Source of the DNA: JAXHUH01 sp034211175
GTDB lineage: Bacteria > Actinomycetota > Acidimicrobiia > Acidimicrobiales > CAIXPF01
Assembly: GCA_034211175.1 (NCBI GenBank)
Contig: JAXHUH010000218.1
Coordinates: forward strand, 1-64,000
Reading direction: 5' to 3'
DNA: 64,000 nt
Both the position numbers and the translations under genes were made by a program. Positions within the stretch are counted from its first letter, which is position 1; every line of letters begins with the position of its first letter. This document shows positions 35,193 to 44,733 of the stretch, piece after piece. The notes beneath the pieces are model-generated. The model was not told the DNA's origin and did not search any database. It was given only the letters and a program-made list of their open reading frames with translations.

Positions 35193-35387
35193 GTGAACTG
35201 GTCCGCTGCCGCACGCGACATCCTCGTCTTCGCCGTCATCGGCGCCGTGGTCGGCCTGGTGCTGGGGCTGGTCCTCGCGGCGATCGACGTGGTCTCGGGC
35301 CCGTTCGCGTTCGTCGCACTGGGCATCGCCGTCGGTGCCGCCCTGTCGATCACGATGCGCGAGCGGTGGGCACGCCCCACGCCCTGA
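35193..35387 (+). CDS. Small two-helix membrane protein
   Basis: The 64-residue product has two hydrophobic segments (DILVFAVIGAVVGLVLGLVL and GPFAFVALGIAVGAALSI) and a short basic tail. I do not recognise the family. GGAGG with an eight-base gap places the start at GTG 35193 rather than the GTG at 35184, which overlaps the ribosome site. Confidence 0.65.
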   Translation: MNWSAAARDILVFAVIGAVVGLVLGLVLAAIDVVSGPFAFVALGIAVGAALSITMRERWARPTP

Positions 35388-35445
35388 ACCCGAGCCGGGC
35401 ACCGTGTCGACGGGGCAGGGAACCATCGGGGGTTAACGTCGGTCG

Positions 35446-35711
35446 GTGCACCTCGACGAAGTCCAGGACCTGATGGACGAGCTCTTCGGCTCCCACGACC
35501 GTGAGCGGGGCCTGCCGGCGAGCGTCGCGTGGTTGTGCGAAGAGGTCGGCGAGCTCGCCCAGGCCGTCCGCAAGGGCACGCCCGAGCAGCAGCTCCACGA
35601 GCTCGGCGACGTGATCGCGTGGGTGGCGTCGATCGCCAACCAGCTCGACCTGCGCCTCGACGACGCCCTCGCCCGCTACCGCAACGGCCTCGTCCCCCCA
35701 CCCCCCGAGAC

Positions 35712-35715
<4 letters not shown>
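35446..35715 (+). CDS. MazG-like nucleotide pyrophosphohydrolase
   Basis: The 89-residue protein is a single MazG domain of the small all-alpha NTP pyrophosphatase superfamily. The metal-binding motif EEVGELAQAV and the second acidic stretch HELGDVIAWVASIA are present. Such enzymes hydrolyse non-canonical or excess nucleoside triphosphates. The GTG start has TAACGT six bases upstream (leaderless). The TGA stop codon coincides with the first bases of a tandem array of 47-base repeats. Confidence 0.82.
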
Positions 35716-37174
<1,459 letters not shown>

Positions 37175-38389
37175 TCAGACGTCGAGGCCGAACGCGGTGT
37201 GGAGCGCCTGCACGGCGGTGTCGACCTGGCCGGCGGCCACGACGCAGCTCGTGCGGATCGGCGAGGTCGAGATCATCTGGATGTTGACCTCGGCCGCGGC
37301 GAGTGTCTCGAACATCCGGGCCGCGACACCGGGGTCGGACTTCATGCCCGAGCCGACGATCGACACCTTGCCGATGTCGCCGTCACCGACGACGTCGCGG
37401 GCACCGACCGCGGCGAGCAGGGCCCGCGAGGTCGCGATGCTCGTCGTGAAGTGCTCGTCGGGGACCGTGAACGAGATGTCGGTCACGCCGTCCTCGGACA
37501 CGTTCTGGACGATCATGTCGACGTTGACGTCCTTCTCGGCCAGCGTGCGGAACAGCGTCGCCGCGACGCCGGGCTTGTCGGCCAGGCCGGTCACGGTCAC
37601 CTTCGACTCGCCCGTCTCGTGCACGACGGCGATGACGCTGGCCTGTTCCATCTGGGGCTCCTCCTCGACGACGAGCGTGCCCTGCTCCCAGGTGAACGCG
37701 CTCCGGATGTGCAGCGGCACCTGCCAGCGCCGCGCGAACTCGACGGAGCGCATGGCCGGCTTCGGGCAGCCGCACGCCGTCATCTCCAGCAGCTCCTCGA
37801 ACGTCACCGTGCCCATGCGCCGGGCCCGGGGAACGATCCGCGGGTCGGCGGTGAACACGCCCGACACGTCGGTGTAGAGCTCGCACACCTCGGCCCCGAG
37901 CGCGTGGGCGATGGCAACGGCGGTGGTGTCGGAGCCGCCGCGGCCGAGGAAGGTCACGTCCTTGTCGGTCGACACGCCCTGCGACCCGCCGATGACCGGG
38001 ACCATGCCCTTCGCCACCGCCTCGCGCACCCGGTCGGGCGTGACCTCGATGATCTTGGCGTTCGTGTGGTTGGTGTCGGTCAGGAAGCCGGCCTGGCTGC
38101 CGGTGAACGACGCGGCCGGCACGCCGAGATCGGCCAGCGCCATGCTCATCAGCGCCGTCGCCTTGCGCTCGCCGGCGGTGATGAGCATGTCCATCTCACG
38201 GCCCGGATGGGTGCCGGAGACGTCGGCGGCGAGCCTCAGCAGCTCGTCGGTCTCCTTGCCCATCGCGCTGATGACGAGCACGACGTCGTTCCCGAACCGC
38301 CGGGTGCGGGCGACCTGATCGGCGACCGCACGGATGCGGTCGGGATCGGCCACGGACGTCCCACCGAACTTCTGCACGACCACTGCCAC
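37175..38389 (-). CDS. Aspartate kinase
   Basis: Aspartokinase phosphorylates aspartate in the first step of the aspartate family pathway. The 404-residue protein has VVQKFGGTSVADPDR, VISAMGKETDEL, FLGRGGSDTTAVA and YTDVSGVFTADPRI in the kinase domain. Two C-terminal ACT domains follow (VTVTGLADKPGVAATLF and VSIVGSGMKSDPGVAARMF). This is the actinobacterial alpha-type subunit, usually feedback-inhibited by lysine and threonine. GTG 38389 gives the normal N-terminus; a TACCAT box lies nine bases upstream. asd follows 87 bases later, so the pair is likely an operon. Confidence 0.95.
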   Translation of the reverse strand: MAVVVQKFGGTSVADPDRIRAVADQVARTRRFGNDVVLVISAMGKETDELLRLAADVSGTHPGREMDMLITAGERKATALMSMALADLGVPAASFTGSQAGFLTDTNHTNAKIIEVTPDRVREAVAKGMVPVIGGSQGVSTDKDVTFLGRGGSDTTAVAIAHALGAEVCELYTDVSGVFTADPRIVPRARRMGTVTFEELLEMTACGCPKPAMRSVEFARRWQVPLHIRSAFTWEQGTLVVEEEPQMEQASVIAVVHETGESKVTVTGLADKPGVAATLFRTLAEKDVNVDMIVQNVSEDGVTDISFTVPDEHFTTSIATSRALLAAVGARDVVGDGDIGKVSIVGSGMKSDPGVAARMFETLAAAEVNIQMISTSPIRTSCVVAAGQVDTAVQALHTAFGLDV

Positions 38390-38449
38390 GAGTCGTTGAT
38401 GGTAGACGCAACCCGGAGCCCACCCCGCGTCGGTATCGTGCACAACCGC

Positions 38450-39301
38450 ATGGGCACCGAGAAGCGCGAGCGGCAGAAGCAGGCACGGCAGGCACGCATG
38501 GAGGCGCAGGCCAAGGCGGCGGAGCGGGCGAAGTTGCGCCACCGGCTCGTCGTCGGCAGCGTCATCGCGGTCGTCGTCGTCATCGGGTTGATCACCTACT
38601 CCGCGGTCAGCGGCGACGACGGTGACGACGAGGTCTCGACCGACACGACGTCCGCGGCCGATGCGGGCGACGACACCGGCACCGACGGCACCGATGTCGA
38701 CGCCGACGACGGCTCGACCGTCGAGGCCGTCGAGCCGACGTGCCCGCCCGAGGAGGGTGCCGACGAGCGCGTCACCGCGTTCACCGAGGCGCCGCCGGAG
38801 TGCATCGACCCCGACAGCGACTACCAGGCCGTGGTGACCACCAACCTCGGTGAGATGACCTGGGACCTGCGGACCGACACCGCACCGGAGACGGTGAACA
38901 ACTTCGTGTTCCTGTCCCGGTGGAACTACTACGACGGCGTCCCGTTCCACCGGGTGTCGGAGAACTTCGTCGCCCAGGCCGGTGACCCGAGCGACCTGCC
39001 GGTGGACCAGCTGGGTCGCGGCGGCCCCGGCTACACGATCTCCGACGAGCTCCCCGAGAGCACCGACGAGTACACGCCGGGCGTCGTCGCCATGGCCAAC
39101 GCCGGCCCCGACACGGGCGGCAGCCAGTGGTTCATCTACTTCGGCCCGAACCCGCTGCCGACGCCGGCGTACGCGATCTTCGCCGACGTCGTCGAGGGCT
39201 TCGACACCACGGCCCAGGCCATCCTCGACCTCGGTGAGGGCGACGCCCCGCCGACCGAGGACGTGATCATCGAGTCGATCGAGATCACCGAGACCGGCTG
39301 A
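38450..39301 (+). CDS. Membrane-anchored cyclophilin-type peptidyl-prolyl isomerase
   Basis: The 283-residue protein has a basic cytoplasmic N-terminus (KRERQKQARQARMEAQAK), one membrane helix (VVGSVIAVVVVIGLITYSAV), an Asp/Thr-rich linker and a cyclophilin domain outside the cell (residues about 125-283). In that domain NNFVFLS, YDGVPFHRV, MANAGPDTGGSQWFIYFG and AIFADVVEGFDT are recognisable. The catalytic Arg of FHRV is present. The ATG at 38450 is preceded by TATCGT at 10 bases; the gene is divergent from ask. Confidence 0.9.
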   Translation: MGTEKRERQKQARQARMEAQAKAAERAKLRHRLVVGSVIAVVVVIGLITYSAVSGDDGDDEVSTDTTSAADAGDDTGTDGTDVDADDGSTVEAVEPTCPPEEGADERVTAFTEAPPECIDPDSDYQAVVTTNLGEMTWDLRTDTAPETVNNFVFLSRWNYYDGVPFHRVSENFVAQAGDPSDLPVDQLGRGGPGYTISDELPESTDEYTPGVVAMANAGPDTGGSQWFIYFGPNPLPTPAYAIFADVVEGFDTTAQAILDLGEGDAPPTEDVIIESIEITETG

Positions 39302-39391
39302 CCCACCACCCCACGCCCACGCACCACCGTTCTCGGGGACGGATCTGGCGCGTGGTGGTCGGCGGTGTCCCCCGGTTCGGGGTGGGTGGGG

Positions 39392-40066
39392 TCACACGAG
39401 GGCGGCGAGGGACTCGATGCCGGTGCGCTCGCCGTCGACGAACACGTCGACGTTGCCGGCACCCTCGACCCGCCACCGGCCGTCGGGATCGCTGATCAGC
39501 GCGGTGCGCTCGTCGATCCCGCACAGGGCCAGGCCCTGGGGGGCGAGGCGGATCGTGCGCCGGACCTTGTCCTCCGACCAGCGGTCGTAGCGGGGCACGA
39601 GGGCGAGGCGGTCGACGAGGCCGAGCCCGAGCCCGAAGCCACCGCCGCGGGGGTCGACCATCGCATCGCACAGCGCGACGGCCGACGGGCCGGCGGCGGC
39701 CAGCACCGCCCCCTCGCGGTAGGCGTCGACGATCGCCTCCCACAGCGGCGTGCGCTTGAGCACCGGGATCATGTGCATCGGCGAGGCGCCGACCAGGTAG
39801 AGGAACCGGGCCCGGCGGGCGGTCGACACGAACGTGGCGTCGAACGCGTCCCGTCGGCGCAGGGCCATGATCGGCGCGACCCGGGCGCCGAGGCCCGAGA
39901 ACCAGCCCTCGGCGGCCTCGAGAAGCTTCGCCGGCCGCTCGAACGCGGCCGCGGTCGGGATGACGGCCACCTCGGCGGCACCCGAGCGCGCCAGCAGCGT
40001 CTCGTCGAACGAGCAGCCGTCGGTGAACTCGCCGCCCCCGATCAGCGCCAGCGTGCCGTCAGCCAT
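39392..40066 (-). CDS. Peptidase S51-like protein (PepE/cyanophycinase fold)
   Basis: The 224-residue product resembles peptidase family S51: GGGEF near the start, a beta strand VAVIPTAAAFERP, YLVGASPMHMI, then AAAGPSAVALCD, where the Ser occupies the nucleophile place of the AG[PT]SAG motif. A His in the usual position after it is not obvious. It may be a dipeptidase or a non-catalytic relative. The ATG has GGGGAGG, and the gene overlaps the upstream methyltransferase-like gene by eight bases, so the two are cotranscribed. Confidence 0.75.
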   Translation of the reverse strand: MADGTLALIGGGEFTDGCSFDETLLARSGAAEVAVIPTAAAFERPAKLLEAAEGWFSGLGARVAPIMALRRRDAFDATFVSTARRARFLYLVGASPMHMIPVLKRTPLWEAIVDAYREGAVLAAAGPSAVALCDAMVDPRGGGFGLGLGLVDRLALVPRYDRWSEDKVRRTIRLAPQGLALCGIDERTALISDPDGRWRVEGAGNVDVFVDGERTGIESLAALV

Positions 40067-40676
40067 CGTGGTCCTCCCCGGCGCCCGGCGCCCGTCCCGT
40101 GTACGACCCGTCCCCACCGACGCGGTCGCCGGTCGGGTACCCCACGATCGTCGCCCGCCCGGCGACGGTGTGGCGCAACGGCCAGATCACGGTCCTCATC
40201 ACGAACCTCTCCACGTCGACGACGGTGAGTCCCACGTCCCGCATCATGGCCGGCACGTCGAGGTCGGGTCGAAGACCCCGGTGGCGAACGCACCACGGGG
40301 CCAGCCGTTCCTCGAACCGTCCGGCGCCGCCCGGCCGGCGGGTCGGCTCGACGAACCACAGCGATCCGACGTGGTCCAGGCGGGCGGCCAGCGCCTCGAG
40401 GAGCCGGCGGGGCTCGGGCGACACGGCGAGCACGAGCGGGGCCACGATCGTGTCGAACGGCCCGTCGGGCAGCCGCGCGGGATCGGCGGGGGCGCGGACC
40501 AGCTCGGAGGCACCCGGCGGCTCCGCCGGCCGGTTCCCGACCAGGAGCGTCCGACCGCTCGACCGGGTGGTGGCCCGATCGAGGCGGACCGCCAGCGCAC
40601 GACCGGCACGGCTGCGTCGCGACGGCCAGCGGACCGCACGCGGCGACGGCGATCCGGGCGGGGTGTCGGGCGGCAT
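40059..40676 (-). CDS. Methyltransferase-like conserved hypothetical protein
   Basis: The 205-residue protein has a weak class I SAM-methyltransferase look: a strand RTLLVGNRP in place of the glycine-rich motif I, an acidic strand GPFDTIVAPLVLAVSPEP, then LDHVGSLWFVEPTRRPG. The glycine loop that binds SAM is poorly conserved, so it could be inactive. Residues 165-187 (ERFVMRTVIWPLRHTVAGRA) are typical of some actinobacterial methyltransferases. It overlaps the S51-like gene; function is unknown. Confidence 0.55.
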   Translation of the reverse strand: MPPDTPPGSPSPRAVRWPSRRSRAGRALAVRLDRATTRSSGRTLLVGNRPAEPPGASELVRAPADPARLPDGPFDTIVAPLVLAVSPEPRRLLEALAARLDHVGSLWFVEPTRRPGGAGRFEERLAPWCVRHRGLRPDLDVPAMMRDVGLTVVDVERFVMRTVIWPLRHTVAGRATIVGYPTGDRVGGDGSYTGRAPGAGEDHDG

Positions 40677-40793
40677 CGGGGCGACAACCTACCGGGGCGG
40701 GCGCTCCCGCAGGCGACGGCGCGCCGGGCCATGGGGGCGCCGCGTGGCCCGATGGTCGGACACGTGGCCGCCAGCGGCGATACTGGGGAGGCG

Positions 40794-41456
40794 ATGCCGA
40801 CCGAGCCGCCGCCCACCGCGTGGCTGTTCCCCGACCCGACCACGGCCGACGACTCGGGCGTCGTCGGGATCGGTGCCGACCTCGAACCGGGGACGTTGCT
40901 CGCGGCCTACCGCCGCGGGCTGTTCCCCATGCCGATCCGCGGGGACACCGTGGCGTGGTGGTCACCCGACCCCCGCGGGATCCTGCCGCTCGACGCCCTG
41001 CGGGTGAGCCGCTCGCTGCGCCGCTCGTGCCGCGACTACGAGGTCCGCATCGACACCGCGTTCGACGCGGTCGTCGCCGCCTGCGCCGACCCCGGCCGGC
41101 CCCACGGGTGGATCAGCGAGGACATCCGCGCCGCGTACGGGCGCCTCCACGAGCTCGGCTGGGCCCACAGCGTCGAGGCCTGGTCCGCCGACGGGGAGCT
41201 CGCCGGCGGGCTCTACGGCGTGGCCATCGGCGGGTTGTTCGCCGGCGAGTCGATGTTCCACCGCCGGCGGGACGCCTCGAAGGTCGCTCTCGTGGCCCTG
41301 GTCGAGATGCTCGGCAACGAGCACGACCGGCTCCTCGACGTGCAGTGGTCGACCGATCACCTCGCCTCGCTGGGTGCGGTGGAGGTGCCCCGGGAGGACT
41401 ACCTCCCGCTGCTCGACAAGGCGCTGGCGCTCCCGCTGCCACCGGCGTTCCGCTGA
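40794..41456 (+). CDS. aat: Leucyl/phenylalanyl-tRNA-protein transferase
   Basis: Aat adds Leu or Phe to proteins with an N-terminal basic residue, marking them for ClpS-ClpAP degradation. The 220-residue protein has the family signatures WLFPDPTTADDSGVVGIGAD, AYRRGLFPMP, WWSPDPRGILP and GGLYGVAIGGLFAGESMF with the typical STDHLASLGA end. The ATG lies close behind GGGGAGG, and TACTGG lies seven bases before the start, a near match to the leaderless box. It is divergent from the methyltransferase-like gene. Confidence 0.93.
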   Translation: MPTEPPPTAWLFPDPTTADDSGVVGIGADLEPGTLLAAYRRGLFPMPIRGDTVAWWSPDPRGILPLDALRVSRSLRRSCRDYEVRIDTAFDAVVAACADPGRPHGWISEDIRAAYGRLHELGWAHSVEAWSADGELAGGLYGVAIGGLFAGESMFHRRRDASKVALVALVEMLGNEHDRLLDVQWSTDHLASLGAVEVPREDYLPLLDKALALPLPPAFR

Positions 41457-41536
41457 GCTGCGCCGCGCACGCCGGCGACCGGACGCGGCGTCCCGTCACC
41501 GGGCCCCGTCGGGCCGCCGGCGGATACGATGCGCTC

Positions 41537-41770
41537 GTGCCCGCCTACGAGTACCGCTGCACCACCTGTGATGCGCAGTTCGAGCTGCGTCGGCCGATGG
41601 CCGAGTCGGATGCCCCGACCACCTGCCCCGACGGCCACCGGGCCCGTCGCATCGTGTCCGCGTTCGCCACGGTCGGCGCCTCGAGCGCCATGTCGAGCGG
41701 TGTTCTGCCGGCGGCCGCACCCGGCGGCGGTGGCGGCGGGTGCTGCGGCGGTGGCTGCGGCTGCGGCTGA
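41537..41770 (+). CDS. FmdB-family zinc-ribbon protein
   Basis: The 77-residue protein starts with the FmdB pattern PAYEYRCTTCDAQFELRRPM, then TTCPDGHRARRI, a CxxC plus C-x3-H zinc ribbon. A Gly/Cys-rich end (GGGGGGCCGGGCGCG) follows, common in this family. Its role is unknown beyond a link to regulation of formamidase in the name-giving case. TACGAT lies six bases before GTG 41537. A terminator-like palindrome follows. Confidence 0.85.
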   Translation: MPAYEYRCTTCDAQFELRRPMAESDAPTTCPDGHRARRIVSAFATVGASSAMSSGVLPAAAPGGGGGGCCGGGCGCG

Positions 41771-41779
41771 CCGGCCGTG

Positions 41780-41797
41780 GCCGGCACCGGTGCCGGC
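41780..41797. terminator. Palindrome after fmdB-like gene
   Basis: GCCGGCACCGGTGCCGGC is a perfect 18-base palindrome ten bases past the stop codon. It could fold as a hairpin and end the transcript before the next gene, which has its own promoter box. Confidence 0.5.
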
Positions 41798-41845
41798 GCC
41801 CTCCGGCCCCTGATCCGGGAGCCTTCCTGAGGTACCGTCGGGCCC

Positions 41846-42901
41846 ATGCGTCGTGCGGAGGCCGGTGCGAACGGAGCTCGGGACGCCGTCGATGAGCGTA
41901 CGCGTCCACCTCGGCTTTACTCGGCGGCCGCGCCCGCCGATGGAGAGCGGGTGAGCGACCGATTCAACTCGGCCGGCCTCGTCGTCGGTGTCCTCGGCCT
42001 CGGCGTCGGTGCCGCCGGAGCGATCACCGAGGTGGCCGCCCTGGCCGTTGCCGCCGGGGTCTGCGCCCTCGGTGCCGGCGTGCTGGCGTGGTGCGCCGGT
42101 CGCCCGCTGCAGCAGATCACCGTCCCGGCCGCCGCGGCCACGACCGGCGCCGACGGGCGGGCGGCCATGAACGGCGAGCCCGACCACGTCCGCCCACAGG
42201 ACACAACGACGAGCGCCCGGTTCGAAGTCGACGCGGCGACCGAGCGGACGCCGGCCGAGCACCGGTCCGGCGACCACGCCACCGGTCACCGGGCCGAGCA
42301 CCGGGCCACCGACGACACGGCCGCCGACGTCGTCGCCTCCGACCAGGCCCGGGCCGACGAGACGGGCTCGACCGGGCCGACACCGTCGGCCAACGGCGCG
42401 GCGCCGGCCAACAGCCTGAACGCCGGCGAGGACGACGACGCGCTCGTCGACGCGGACACCGGCCTGTTCACCGAGGGTTACTTCAAGGTCGCCGTCGAGA
42501 TGCGCATCGCCGCGGCCCGCCGGCGCCTGCGCCCCGTCGCCGTCGTGCTCCTCGACGTGGTGCGCGAGGTCGGTTCGCCCGACCAACGACCCGGGGTGCC
42601 GACATCGGTCAGCCGCTCGATCCGGGAGACCCTCCGGGAGGCCGACACCGCCAGCCGCCTCGACGACGGGCGCTACGCCCTCGTGCTCGAGGACACGCCC
42701 GAGAGTGGCGCGATCTGGACGGTCGAGCGGCTGCGCTCACGCCTGGTCGAGGCCGAGCCCGACCACACCGTCTGGGCCGGCGTCGCCTGCTACCCGGCCC
42801 ACGCGTTCGACACGGCCGAGATCCTCTCGCAGGCCGAGGCGGCGCTGGAGCTGGCCCGCGAGTGGCGCCAGGACCGCATCGAGGTCGCCACCGCCGATTG
42901 A
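41846..42901 (+). CDS. Membrane protein with degenerate GGDEF domain
   Basis: The 351-residue protein has two membrane segments (SAGLVVGVLGLGVGAAGAI and ALAVAAGVCALGAGVLAWCA), a 90-residue polar linker and a C-terminal domain with the GGDEF layout. It begins with DADTGLFTEGYF (as in DxLTGLxNRRxF) and has LDDGRYALVLE where active enzymes have GGDEFAVLL. Without the GG(D/E)EF residues, cyclic di-GMP synthesis is unlikely, so a binding or structural role is more plausible. TACCGT lies seven bases before ATG 41846. GTG 41951, with GGAGAG ahead of it, is an alternative start. The repeat array at 42.9 kb follows. Confidence 0.72.
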   Translation: MRRAEAGANGARDAVDERTRPPRLYSAAAPADGERVSDRFNSAGLVVGVLGLGVGAAGAITEVAALAVAAGVCALGAGVLAWCAGRPLQQITVPAAAATTGADGRAAMNGEPDHVRPQDTTTSARFEVDAATERTPAEHRSGDHATGHRAEHRATDDTAADVVASDQARADETGSTGPTPSANGAAPANSLNAGEDDDALVDADTGLFTEGYFKVAVEMRIAAARRRLRPVAVVLLDVVREVGSPDQRPGVPTSVSRSIRETLREADTASRLDDGRYALVLEDTPESGAIWTVERLRSRLVEAEPDHTVWAGVACYPAHAFDTAEILSQAEAALELAREWRQDRIEVATAD

Positions 42902-42947
42902 CCGGCGGTCGACGCCCCCAGGGCCGACGGCCGCACGAGGCTCCGCC

Positions 42948-43097
42948 GCTGAACGCAGCTCGACCGAGCTGAGCGCAGCTCGACCGGCGCAGCCGGCGAG
43001 CGAGCACCAGCCGGGCTCTGCCCGACGGCGAGCGATTACCAGCCGCTGAACGCAGCTCGACCGGAGGGCTCTGCCCGACGGCGAGCGAGTACCAGCC
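42948..43097. repeat. Hybrid array of the 47-base intergenic repeat (locus C)
   Basis: Between the convergent GGDEF-like and EamA genes lies a mixed array. One unit with CCGGC-GCA-GCCGG matches the tandem copies at 35.9 kb. Two further units have the alternative core GGGCTCTGCCC followed by GACGGCGAGCGA and ACCAGCC, matching the first unit of locus B. The array stops two bases before the stop codon of the minus-strand gene. Confidence 0.88.
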
Positions 43098-43098
43098 A

Positions 43099-43950
43099 TC
43101 AGCGGGGACGAACGGCGACGGCGACGGTCACGCACACGATGCCGACGATCTCGGTGACCGTCGGGTGCTGGCGGAGCGCCACCGCCCCGACGACCGCCGC
43201 GGTCGCGGGCAGGAGGGCGAGCAGCAGCGCGAAGGCACCTTCGCTGAGCTGGCGCAGGACGATCTGGTCGAGGACGTAGGGCACGACGTTCGAGAGCAGG
43301 CCGACGAGCACGCACACCGCCAGTAGCTCCGGCGACGCGAACGCGGCGACCGCGGAGCCGGCGCCGAACGGGGCGATGACGAGCGAGCCGACCAGCATCG
43401 ACACCGCCAGCCCCCGCACGCCGAGGCCGTCGTGGGCGACCCGGTGGCCGAGCAGGATGTAGCCGGCCCACATCGCCGCCGCGCCGAGGGCGAAGACGAC
43501 GCCCGCGGCGCTCGCCTCCCACTGCACGTCGGCCAGGACGAGCACACCACCGGCGGCGAGGGCGACACTCGCCACGCTACGGGCCGAACGGGCGCTGGCC
43601 GCGGCGACGGCGACCGGCCCGGTGAACTCGATGGCGGTCGCGGTACCGAGGGGCAACCGGTCGATGGCGAGGTAGTAGAGCAGGTTCATCAGGGCGAGGG
43701 CGGCGCCGAAGCCGGCGACGACCAGCCACCGGCGACGATCCCATCCCCGCCACGGGAACCGGTACGCCACGGTGAGGATGGCGCCGGCGCTCGCCACCCG
43801 CACGAGCGCGACGCCGGGCGCCGACATCCGCTCGAAGAGCACGACGGCGATGGCCGCACCCGCGTACTGCGCGACGGCACCGACCATGAAGTAGGCGGGC
43901 GCCGGCACGGCCGGGCCGGCGGTGGCCCCGATGCGGTGTACGTGGTCCAT
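43099..43950 (-). CDS. EamA/RhtA-like drug-metabolite transporter
   Basis: The 283-residue protein is an integral membrane transporter of the 10-helix DMT superfamily with two EamA repeats. The second begins at AAGVVFALGAAAMWAGYILLG, and the first includes PLGTATAIEFTGPVAVA, a motif of RhtA-type threonine/homoserine exporters. The substrate is not certain. The ATG start gives a short polar N-terminus before the first helix. The stop codon directly follows a repeat array. Confidence 0.85.
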   Translation of the reverse strand: MDHVHRIGATAGPAVPAPAYFMVGAVAQYAGAAIAVVLFERMSAPGVALVRVASAGAILTVAYRFPWRGWDRRRWLVVAGFGAALALMNLLYYLAIDRLPLGTATAIEFTGPVAVAAASARSARSVASVALAAGGVLVLADVQWEASAAGVVFALGAAAMWAGYILLGHRVAHDGLGVRGLAVSMLVGSLVIAPFGAGSAVAAFASPELLAVCVLVGLLSNVVPYVLDQIVLRQLSEGAFALLLALLPATAAVVGAVALRQHPTVTEIVGIVCVTVAVAVRPR

Positions 43951-44145
43951 GCCGGGGGTCCTCGACGAGGGGCGGCCGTCAGTCGCGCGCCCGGGATCGG
44001 CGGGCGACGTCCGGTGCGACAGCGGACGCCCATGTTGGCGCACGCCGAACGGCCCGACCAGGCACGGCGCGTGCCACCCGGGCCCGGACGCGCCGGTGGC
44101 CGGGACCACTCGGCCCCGGCCACCGCGTCGATCGTGTGTCTCCGA

Positions 44146-44161
44146 ACCCCCCGCCGGGGGT
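44146..44161. terminator. Hairpin after the CAP-domain gene
   Basis: ACCCCC-CGCC-GGGGGT is a 6-bp stem lying six bases beyond the stop codon of the minus-strand CAP-domain gene. No T-tract follows, so the assignment is tentative. Confidence 0.35.
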
Positions 44162-44167
44162 ACGGGG

Positions 44168-44629
44168 TCAGAACATCGTGAAGTCGGCGAAGACGTGCAC
44201 CGCGTAGAGGCGGTTGCTGCCCGACCAGGCCATGCCGACACCGACGGAGTCGAACCGCGGGTTCAACATGTTGACCCGGTGGGAGTCCGAACGGACCCAC
44301 ATGGTGTGGATCCGGCGGTAGTTGGCGCCGTAGCCGACGTTCTCGGCGAGCGACGTCCACACCGGCGGAACGCCGTGCGGCAGGTTCGAGTGCACCAGCC
44401 GGTCGAGCCGGGCCAGGTACTCGGCCCACGCCTGTGCCTTGTTGCGAAGCGACGGCGAGTTCCGCAGCACCCGGCGGCCGTGATGTGCCCGGTACTCGTT
44501 CAGCAGCGTGAAGCTGCCGTTCTGCGAGAAACCCCACGCACCCGCATCGCGAGCAGGGGGGAGCACGAAGATCGCTGAAGCGAGGAGCAGCGCGACGAAG
44601 ATCGCAATCGTGCGGCGCATCGCTGACAT
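44168..44629 (-). CDS. Secreted CAP (SCP/PR1) domain protein
   Basis: The 153-residue protein has a signal peptide (RRTIAIFVALLLASAIFVLP, cleavage near GAWG) and a small CAP/SCP domain. Its marks are NEYRAHHGRR, HSNLP with His, LAENVGYG, SDSHRVNMLNPRFDSVGVGMA. CAP domains in bacteria bind ligands or cell-wall components; the catalytic role is unknown. GGGAGAGG with four bases to ATG 44629 fixes the start, and a TACGCT box lies further upstream. Confidence 0.88.
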   Translation of the reverse strand: MSAMRRTIAIFVALLLASAIFVLPPARDAGAWGFSQNGSFTLLNEYRAHHGRRVLRNSPSLRNKAQAWAEYLARLDRLVHSNLPHGVPPVWTSLAENVGYGANYRRIHTMWVRSDSHRVNMLNPRFDSVGVGMAWSGSNRLYAVHVFADFTMF

Positions 44630-44733
44630 GTACCCTCTCCCGTCCACGGCACACCGTGACCAACCACACACTGAACGTGACATCTGAGCGTAGATTCACG
44701 ATCAGGTCAAGGTTCGGTCAAGCCGTCGCCCGT

